From Globisporangium splendens (taxonomy: Eukaryota > Oomycota > Peronosporomycetes > Pythiales > Pythiaceae), in contig VFIW01000029.1 of NCBI GenBank assembly GCA_006386115.1, forward strand, positions 1 through 64,000: 64,000 bases of DNA, written 5' to 3'. The notes beneath the pieces are model-generated. The model made no database searches, was not told where the DNA came from, and worked only from the letters and a program-made list of their open reading frames with translations. This document shows, one piece after another, positions 58,401-64,000 of the stretch. Made by a program: the position numbers and the translations under genes. Each line of letters begins with the position of its first letter. Positions within the stretch are counted from its first letter, which is position 1.

Positions 58401-59517
58401 AGTTGGCTGCCTGGAAGTCAAACGCATTGTCTTGGTTGTACTGGCTGGTTCTGGTGACTGTCTCCTTGTAAATCTTCATCGCGTCGTCGAACTGGCTGCG
58501 GTTGTTCTCGGTGGAAGACTCACGGTATCGAGCAGCAGCCTGGTCGAGCGAAGCACGAGCCTCTTCAACCGCGGCTGTGTCTTGCATGCGGAGCTTCTTC
58601 TGAACGTCTTGCAGCTGGCTCTTGATTCTCGTCTTCCACCTCTCCCAGATTTGGCCAGGATTGGTGGAGCCACGGAGCTGGTCTCGGACTGCTTCCGCTT
58701 CCTTCTCGATCGCGGACACAACCACTGGGTACTCCAGCAGGTAACGGGGAAACTTCCAGTACCCGCGTCCATGCAGCTGGGAGCCGGTCTTGAAACTCAC
58801 GCAGTGAGCAAGGTGGTCGCCAGCGTTCTGGGGAACGAAGTACTTGGAGTCGTCGTAGAAGCGTTCATAGAACGGCTCCGAGAGAAGAATATAGTCCAAC
58901 CGGTTCTTGCGAGGCAAGGGACCAGTGAAGACTCGCTTCGTGTCATGGTGGACACGCCACGCATCCACAACGCCAAGACGAGCAAGCCACGCAAGGCAGC
59001 TCGAGCGCGCCGGGTCGTAGCGCAGATCTGGAGACGACGAGTCGAGTCTGGGATCCAACGGAGTGTTCAGATCTCCCAACACAAGGTGTGTCGCTTGATC
59101 TTCGAACCCTTCGGTGGACAGACTCGAGAAGAATTGTTGCTTTTCCTGTCGGTCCACAGGAGCGTACACGTTGTGAATGTAGACGGGAGCGTCGCTCACC
59201 ATCATCTTCACTACGAGGTACCGACCTGGGACGGCGAGGCTTGGTTGTTCCGCAGCCGTTTCGAAACCCGGCACGTCAGAGCGAAGAACGGTGAGAACAC
59301 CGCCACTGCGTCCGCGTGTTGGTCGATCCAACTGGGAGTTGGGGTCGTTCACGAAGACTTGGTGCTTGAAGCTTGAGTCGAGGTGAAACTTGAAGGTCGA
59401 GAGGTGTTGCTTGTCGCTGAACTTGGTTTCTTGGACACATGATATCGAGTGCTTCGATACCATGTTGTCGATAAATAGGTGACCGTTGTCTTTGATGCCA
59501 TTAGTGTTCACGGTCAA
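55447..59517 (-). CDS. LINE B2 ORF2: AP endonuclease, reverse transcriptase, zinc finger
   Basis: 1,356 codons counted from a TTG, which is GTG in B1 and so not a conserved start. The endonuclease shows VNTNGI, CVQETK, HNVYAPVD, LGDLN, RLDYILLSE and GDHLAH. The RT shows GNYRPITLMPVD, MFLDFEKAFDRVNWD, GVKQGDPLSALLF and FFADDTTLLGG. The C-terminal finger is CIQDGCNAVETEQHLFFEC. All catalytic motifs are kept while many other residues differ from B1, the pattern of purifying selection. The frame is open upstream through AKPTSTQPSWNNISVLTVN, which aligns with AKPTPSQTTWSNVSVVSVN in B1, so translation probably enters from ORF1. Confidence 0.95.
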   Translation of the reverse strand: MTVNTNGIKDNGHLFIDNMVSKHSISCVQETKFSDKQHLSTFKFHLDSSFKHQVFVNDPNSQLDRPTRGRSGGVLTVLRSDVPGFETAAEQPSLAVPGRYLVVKMMVSDAPVYIHNVYAPVDRQEKQQFFSSLSTEGFEDQATHLVLGDLNTPLDPRLDSSSPDLRYDPARSSCLAWLARLGVVDAWRVHHDTKRVFTGPLPRKNRLDYILLSEPFYERFYDDSKYFVPQNAGDHLAHCVSFKTGSQLHGRGYWKFPRYLLEYPVVVSAIEKEAEAVRDQLRGSTNPGQIWERWKTRIKSQLQDVQKKLRMQDTAAVEEARASLDQAAARYRESSTENNRSQFDDAMKIYKETVTRTSQYNQDNAFDFQAANSEKSTKHFFRPLDTCLRKVSIEEVVTPNGSVSSNPQEISLRFLEHWGSEMGDPDSPAGTAPPPDEAKQQTLVDSIIRVLSELDREILNAPVTASDLADSIRHMKASSAPGMDGLTAGFYQVAPDVFGECLSIVFNDQLRRGTLLPSQRKSAVVLLYKKGSRAEPGNYRPITLMPVDVKALSKTLTFRLQSVVCSLIHTDQKAFVKGRSIHHHVRFLADLQDLITNLDDEAYAMFLDFEKAFDRVNWDYMFRVLEKMGCGSAFIQWVRLLYTRPQAHLLINQNIQPALHPTRGVKQGDPLSALLFLLAIEPLGNMLRSHEEYGVCLNADHTATSMFFADDTTLLGGSIPSVQAQLELVDVYCKGSGAKLNLSKSMLMALNRNQDCPRLTGVQVLGRAESVKFLGVPFSQSPVNDTIVSFLDDRFYDGFKAWYRRARTLRGRLLVAQTMVLSRLWHYTQHVVVPRQVVKRWQSMLNKFVLSRKHDREDTHIQLIPKEFLYLRRSEGGLGIPSIEAHLKRQRLQLLLQFVRTATTPEERNWTTASCEMLKSVLPPVGRCRALDFLTVSPLRHGSMIKWQKTSGWWRASWTLWYTISWEITWRNLPPDEGVRECLAQPIWFHADAHLHYEQTPRTATVNAHRRCLGMCPEPQRSFRLHISRVFGLRSLADFMRGGMAWPSCSDFVSAHLDRTLAHISVGIQSQWLRSLYKEATQIVDRLGTLPLQVDSSLRLLPHLGCTNGTKTCLFPAIPRSALLRLVWKPTPPSKSHPMTLHSQSVDEDEVKRFVKYGKRLRQLLLPVFEDLQFRVAFRLLPVRSRFFFLRDTDPGITYCIQDGCNAVETEQHLFFECALASRVWEHLLLLMRPFFRRQPTWTVIALARKPSIHEEWKECEDIVCDVWHTLRAVALHFLWTDRNRCLFDGRLPTPVTPAMAVIYTTVSAHIRHNMRRRYEDEDLRSLKRVVTKMRTLQAFDDFLAAHPTMFQIRER

Positions 59518-59557
59518 GACACTAATGTTGTTCCACGAGGGTTGAGTCGAGGTTGGT

Positions 59558-62119
59558 TTAGCAACTGACAGCGAGGCTGCCTGCTACCATCACCACACTG
59601 CCATCAACCACCTGGAGCTTCAAGACCGACGCGTCATCGGGGTAGTAGTCTTCGAGGTCACGAAGAGCTTCCAGGTCCTCAAGAATGCGTCCTTGCCACT
59701 GCACTTCGGTCCATTGCTTCATGCACAACGCTCCAAGCTCTGAGCGAAGCAGCATCAACAGCGTGTTGGGATGCAGCAGACGGGTGTGGTGTGCAGGGAT
59801 CCACGGCACCGGCATTCCAGTCAGGTACTGGATCCAGTGGTCATTCGCGAATATCGTCGGGGCGATGGACATCAGCATGAGCTCAAAGAGACTCAGTGCC
59901 TTCGTCGCTCGAGACAGTTCTCGGACTGGCTCCGACGTTGTCCACCACTTTGCAGCGGTGTGGAACAGATCCCCTCGCGTCGACGGAACCTTGGTCTTCA
60001 TGAACTTCTTCCACTTCGTGCTGAACGTCGTGTCTTCACTTGGGTCGGAAGCACTCAAGACGCGGTTGATCATGTGGAGCTGAGCGAGCTCCTGCATCTC
60101 GTGTCCAGTCCCTGCCATCTTGAGCGACAGAGCACTGTTGAACGCGAGCGGGTTCTCGACAGCGTGTTTGGTCACATGATCAGCGTTGGTGGCGTTCGCA
60201 ACGATCTTGCACGCAGCGTCAACCTTCGTGTCGGCGTGAGTCAATCGGTCTGGGAGAACGCTGAGAAGAGCAGTGTTCTCATCGCTCGCCATCGACTCGG
60301 CCACTTCCACGATGTGCGAAGCTTTCGGTGACTTTCTCACTTTCGTGTGGTGCTTCTCGATGAAGAAAGCCGATTCCTTGGACTCCTTCAACGCTTCTGG
60401 TCGCTTGACTTCAGTCGGCAAAACTTGGTATCGAATGCCGTACTTCTTGTCCGCGGTCACTTTCTTCGCTTCGAAAGCCACCTCCACCGATTGGAGTACG
60501 TCGAAGTAGTTGGACGTTGCGATTCCGTCAAGAGGCTGCGGCTGTTGCTTGGCAACCATGTTGGCGAAGTCAGCGCCGTTCCTCGATCGCTTCTTGTTGT
60601 TCTTCTTGGTCACGGGTTGGAACCCATCGCTGTCTCCGTTGGTCAAGAGAAGGGGCTGCTGCGGACCAACTCGAGGGCTGGCAGGCGGAGTGATCTTCCC
60701 GATTGATCCGTCGAAGGTGCTCACGGATAAACCCGAGGTAGTGCTGCCAGGTTTTCTCGGCACAATCGGACCAGAAATCTGTCCATGCTGAGCTCCTCGC
60801 TGGGGCTGCGAATCTCCATTCACTTGTCCCTTGGCCGCACTCGGCGGCGAAGGTTGCTTCGGATTGCCTGCCGCTTGGGCATACGATTTCGCAGAGCTTG
60901 GTATGTTTGGCTTCTGACTTCTGAGGACTGGCTCAGACATCGGGTCAAGGAGCGGAAACGCACCACCAGGCACTCCAAGCTCAAGAGCTTGTGCAGAGCG
61001 ATAGCCGAAAGGCAAACGCTCCGAGCGGAACGGCGCATTCTTGCCGTGGGCAGGATGAAGCTTGTTGTCGAAGATCACCTGATCACAGACACCGTTGTTG
61101 ATGATCAGCGCGCTTGGACACGAACTTGACAAGAAGTAGACACGCCACGTCGCTGACGTTACACCCGTTGTGAGGTTCACTTCGCGGAAGGTGTCGTACA
61201 CAGGCTTGCACCCAAGAACGAACAAACGTTCAAGGATGAGGTCCGTGTCCGTGTCCGAGTCGACGTTCGAGATGTCGAGGTAGTACTTGTCGCCGAGGAT
61301 GTCGAATTCCTTGAAGGTGAAGACCCCTCCAAGGATATTCACCTTGGTGCGCTCCAAACGCACGCAGGCATCCTTCGACTTGACCTTGACGCGCAAGTTG
61401 CCACCAGGAAGCTTGGAGATCTGGCCGATCTCGAAGCGCTTGTACAGCTCTTCGAGTGCTGCGTTGCCGTGACCGGGGCTCGCAAGCGACGCCAAGATCT
61501 TTTGCACGGGAGTCTTCGCGAGGGCCCTGCCAGTCTCGATCACCATGTCATACTTGGCTCTCGGGAGCTGGTAGGGTCGCGCTTGCTCCAATCGTGACGA
61601 AATGTTGGACCAGTCGCCACCAGCAGCATACTGGCGCTCAATGGCCTCGATGTCGACAGCGAGGGGCTTCGGAGTTTCCACGCGACGACGAGAGGCATCA
61701 ACGACGGCTCGATCGCGGCGGAGGTCTTCTTGCAGGCGGAGGACTTCAGCCATGCTCAAGCGCGTGTCCGCGGCAGGAGCCGAAGAGGCGGGGAGAGGCG
61801 GCACCGAATTGCCAGCATGGCCACCGGCACCAGTCGAGTTGGCAGGCGGAGGCAACATCGGGATGTCACTAGAGCCGTCTTCATTCGACATGCCCGAAGT
61901 CACCGCAGGGTCCATCGGCTCGTCCACTTTTTCTTCCGAATCAGTGGAAGCGCCGACGGCTGGGTCGGTCTCATGAGGGTGACGGCCGGAAACAGGGTCC
62001 GTCGCTGAGAGCGCAAGCACATTTTTGCTTGGGCGAGGATCGGAGGGATCGAAATTTTCGGACGGGGATGGGCCGACAGTGGTACCAGTCGAGGTACTGG
62101 GTGCGGACCCAGAAATCAT
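59558..62119 (-). CDS. LINE B2 ORF1, probable RNA-binding protein
   Basis: 853 codons from the first in-frame ATG (MISGSAPSTS). The frame is open back to 62248, but without ATG. The ATG matching the B1 start (62172-62174) is now in another frame that closes after 67 codons, so B2 either has a small indel at its 5' end or uses the internal ATG. The rest matches B1: a proline/serine-rich N-terminus, RRM-like stretches (GNLRVKVKSKDACVRLERTK; KYYLDISNVDSDTDTDLIL), a low-complexity linker and a conserved helical C-terminus. It ends TGC TAA as in B1. Confidence 0.83.
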   Translation of the reverse strand: MISGSAPSTSTGTTVGPSPSENFDPSDPRPSKNVLALSATDPVSGRHPHETDPAVGASTDSEEKVDEPMDPAVTSGMSNEDGSSDIPMLPPPANSTGAGGHAGNSVPPLPASSAPAADTRLSMAEVLRLQEDLRRDRAVVDASRRRVETPKPLAVDIEAIERQYAAGGDWSNISSRLEQARPYQLPRAKYDMVIETGRALAKTPVQKILASLASPGHGNAALEELYKRFEIGQISKLPGGNLRVKVKSKDACVRLERTKVNILGGVFTFKEFDILGDKYYLDISNVDSDTDTDLILERLFVLGCKPVYDTFREVNLTTGVTSATWRVYFLSSSCPSALIINNGVCDQVIFDNKLHPAHGKNAPFRSERLPFGYRSAQALELGVPGGAFPLLDPMSEPVLRSQKPNIPSSAKSYAQAAGNPKQPSPPSAAKGQVNGDSQPQRGAQHGQISGPIVPRKPGSTTSGLSVSTFDGSIGKITPPASPRVGPQQPLLLTNGDSDGFQPVTKKNNKKRSRNGADFANMVAKQQPQPLDGIATSNYFDVLQSVEVAFEAKKVTADKKYGIRYQVLPTEVKRPEALKESKESAFFIEKHHTKVRKSPKASHIVEVAESMASDENTALLSVLPDRLTHADTKVDAACKIVANATNADHVTKHAVENPLAFNSALSLKMAGTGHEMQELAQLHMINRVLSASDPSEDTTFSTKWKKFMKTKVPSTRGDLFHTAAKWWTTSEPVRELSRATKALSLFELMLMSIAPTIFANDHWIQYLTGMPVPWIPAHHTRLLHPNTLLMLLRSELGALCMKQWTEVQWQGRILEDLEALRDLEDYYPDDASVLKLQVVDGSVVMVAGSLAVSC

Positions 62120-62258
62120 GGCTGGTGCGACAGTCGAGGGTTGGGGGAGGGTTGGGGTAGCTGGACTTTTCCATGGGGAAACTTGAGGCTGAGAGGGCTT
62201 GAGAGCTTGGAGGGTGTTCTTGGATTCAACTTGAGGGGTAGCCGGCAAATTGAGAAGT

Positions 62259-62331
62259 GGGGATGTAGCTCAAATGGTAGAGCGCTCGCTTAGCATGCGA
62301 GAGGTACTGGGATCGATACCCAGCTTCTCCA
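62259..62331 (+). tRNA. tRNA-Ala(AGC), intact copy at LINE B2 5' end
   Basis: Canonical 73 nt, beginning with the right target duplication. As at 31278, LINE sequence replaces the upstream spacer. Confidence 0.96.
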
Positions 62332-62744
62332 AATGGTTCTGTTACTGTGATATGATCGTCATCAACAGCACTTTCCCAAATGTGCACTTCGCAGTCTCAC
62401 CTGTGAATTCGTTGACATTGAGTAACAATCTTTTTGCTGCACCCCTTGCCTCTCCTCCTTTGCTCGGCTGCAAGCCTCCTGTTCTTGTACATTATGCGTC
62501 GCTATATCCACACACGCACTCATGTCGTCAAGAAGGCGCGTGAACGTGAATACGCTTTCTGTGCGCCAATTCGCTTGTGGTACTGCCAAATATCTCGTGC
62601 GAATATGCAGTGCATGTGTGTGTGTGTGTGTGTGTTGCGTATGCATGCGTGCGGGTTGTGTCTGACTGCAGTGTGCGTGTGTGTGTGTGTGTGTGTGCGG
62701 TGGCGAGCGCGAGAAAAGAAAAGAGAAGAAAGAAAAGAAAAAGA

Positions 62745-62862
62745 GTAGACAGCACTCGGACTTCCCCGGTGGTCACCCACCCGAGTACTACCCGAGCTTG
62801 AGGCTGCTTAACTTCGCAGAGCGAACGGGATACGGTGTTCTCAGCCTAAGATGGCCGTCTAC
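62745..62862 (-). rRNA. 5S rRNA gene 21, contiguous
   Basis: 118 nt, reference sequence. Confidence 0.95.
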
Positions 62863-63126
62863 ATCATATCACATATTTATATACTACTCATGCATCAAAC
62901 CCTAGCTGCACACTCATTTCTTTGCTTCGAGGTAGAGTGGATATTGGTATATTGGTGTCGCGCAGTGGCATCGTGCGTGGTTCGTGGCGCGCATGGTGTG
63001 ATAGATGGGGTTGTGGGTGTCAGAGGTGGGGTGTGAGTGGCTCGTTGATGGCGTATGTGTTGTAGGGAGCGATATGGTGTGTGTGCGAGTTTGTTATTGT
63101 GTGTGTGTGTATATAGTGGGTGTGAT

Positions 63127-63199
63127 GGGGATGTAGCTCAAATGGTAGAGCGCTCGCTTAGCATGCGAGAGGTACTGGGATCGATACCCAGCTTCTCCA
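63127..63199 (+). tRNA. tRNA-Ala(AGC), canonical copy
   Basis: Canonical 73 nt. Confidence 0.96.
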
Positions 63200-63557
63200 A
63201 ATGGTTCTGTTACTGTGATATGATCGTCATCAACAGCACTTTCCCAAATGTGCACTTCGCAGTCTCACCTGTGAATTCGTTGACATTGAGTAACAATCTT
63301 TTTGCTGCACACCTTGCCTCTCCTCCTTTGCTCGGCTGCAAGCCTCCTGTTCTTGTACATTATGCGTCGCTATATCCACACACGCACTCATGTCGTCAAG
63401 AAGGCGCGTGAACGTGAATACGCTTTCTGTGCGCCAATTCGCATGTGGTACTGCCAAATATCTCGTGCGAATATGCAGTGCATGTGTGTGTGTGTGTGTG
63501 TGTTGCGTTGGCGAGCGCGAGAAAAGAAAAGAGAAGAAAGAAAAGAAAAGAAAAAGA

Positions 63558-63676
63558 GGAGACAGCACTCGGACTTCCCGGTGGTCACCCACCCGAGTAA
63601 TACCCGAGCTTGAGGCTGCTTTAAACTTCGCAGAGCGAACGGGATACGGTGTTCTCAGCCTAAGATGGCCGTCTAC
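63558..63676 (-). pseudogene. 5S rRNA gene 22, degenerate
   Basis: Changes: ggagacagc at the helix I 3' arm, cttcccggtgg, gagtaatac, and gctgctttaaacttcgc, which breaks box A and the LINE A target. The unit also lacks the usual GT-rich block upstream (63500-63510). Confidence 0.75.
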
Positions 63677-63938
63677 ATCATATCACATATTTATATACTA
63701 CTCATGCATCAAACCCTAGCTGCACACTCATTTCTTTGCTTCGAGGTAGAGTGGATATTGGTATATTGGTGTCGCGCAGTGGCATCGTGCGTGGTTCGTG
63801 GCGCGCATGGTGTGATAGATGGGGTTGTGGGTGTCAGAGGTGGGGTGTGAGTGGCTCGTTGATGGCGTATGTGTTGTAGGGAGCGATATGGTGTGTGTGC
63901 GAGTTTGTTATTGTGTGTGTGTATATAGTGTGTGTGAT

Positions 63939-64000
63939 GGTGATGTAGCTCAAATGGTAGAGCGCTCGCTTAGCATGCGAGAGGTACTGGGATCGATACC
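63939..64000 (+). tRNA. tRNA-Ala(AGC) variant, cut by window end
   Basis: 62 of 73 nt are present. It starts GGTGATG, so the G3 needed for the G3:U70 alanine identity pair is T. The 3' acceptor strand is outside the window. Confidence 0.8.

Larger units (their letters stand above)
54928..62258 (-). mobile_element. LINE B2, full length, inserted in tRNA-Ala gene
   Basis: 7.33 kb, at the same target, junctions and orientation as LINE B1. Coding regions are clearly diverged from B1, while the 3' UTR and 5' terminus are nearly identical. ORF2 is open; ORF1 is open but its N-terminal start differs from B1. Two diverged copies with the same junction show that the site is chosen by the element, not inherited by duplication. 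Confidence 0.96.
62259..64000. repeat. 5S/tRNA-Ala array at window end
   Basis: Two units and the start of a third: tRNA 62259, 5S 62745-62862, tRNA 63127, a degenerate 5S that lacks the second GT tract before it, and a tRNA cut by the window edge. Confidence 0.9.

Noticed and set aside
1..64000. Host protein-coding genes
   Set aside because: Every long ORF is explained by LINE A, B, C or the Gypsy, or is a shadow of one; the rest is Pol III array.

Overview
The window is eukaryotic repeat DNA. It is a tandem array of RNA polymerase III genes heavily colonised by retrotransposons, and I see no ordinary host protein-coding gene. The basic unit is about 870 bp. It holds a 118-nt 5S rRNA gene on the minus strand and a 73-nt tRNA-Ala(AGC) gene on the plus strand. 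The two are divergent, separated by about 262 bp, and each has a TATA-like element just upstream. The convergent side of the unit carries a (GT)n tract and a GAAAA-rich tract, which supplies the 5S T-run terminator. I count 22 5S loci: 7 contiguous, 10 split by retroelements, 5 degenerate. I count 24 tRNA-Ala loci: two are 14-nt stubs at LINE junctions and one is cut by the window end. The Gypsy polymerase strongly resembles, from memory, chromodomain Gypsy elements of oomycetes (Phytophthora and relatives). An oomycete genome is my best guess, but it rests on recollection and not on a search.

Four kinds of non-LTR element occupy exact positions in the array. LINE A (three copies: 524-4691, 5572-21316, 37066-44047), a diverged truncated relative LINE C (51384-52863) and a ~298-bp tRNA-derived SINE (seven copies) all sit at one site in the 5S gene. 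They are flanked by the same 16-bp duplication TGCTTAACTTCGCAGA and lie in the same orientation as 5S. LINE B (two full-length copies: 24001-31277, 54928-62258) sits in the tRNA-Ala gene, antisense to it, flanked by a duplicated TGGGGATGTAGCTCA. Both target sites lie at the internal box A region. LINE B leaves a complete tRNA gene at its 5' end. LINE A and the SINE split 5S into a 76-nt 3' part, which still holds the whole internal control region, and a 58-nt 5' part.

Region by region: 1-5571 holds a SINE and 5'-truncated LINE A1 stacked in one 5S gene, then one array unit. 5572-21316 is full-length LINE A2 with a complete 8.75-kb chromodomain Gypsy (5903-14653, TSD TTGGG) nested in its 3' UTR. 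21317-24000 is array with two SINE-bearing 5S genes. 24001-31277 is LINE B1. 31278-37065 is array. 37066-44047 is LINE A3, the best candidate for an active copy. 44048-54927 is array with four SINEs and LINE C. 54928-62258 is LINE B2. 62259-64000 is array.

The LINEs carry ORF1 (probable RNA-binding protein) and ORF2 (AP-type endonuclease, reverse transcriptase, C-terminal CCHC-type finger). ORF2 lies in the +1 frame relative to ORF1, without an AUG. The Gypsy has a -1 frameshift signal (GGGAAAC plus a perfect 12-bp hairpin) between gag and pol, and a long antisense ORF overlapping the chromodomain end of pol. Several stretches of array contain bursts of small indels that look more like unpolished consensus than biology.
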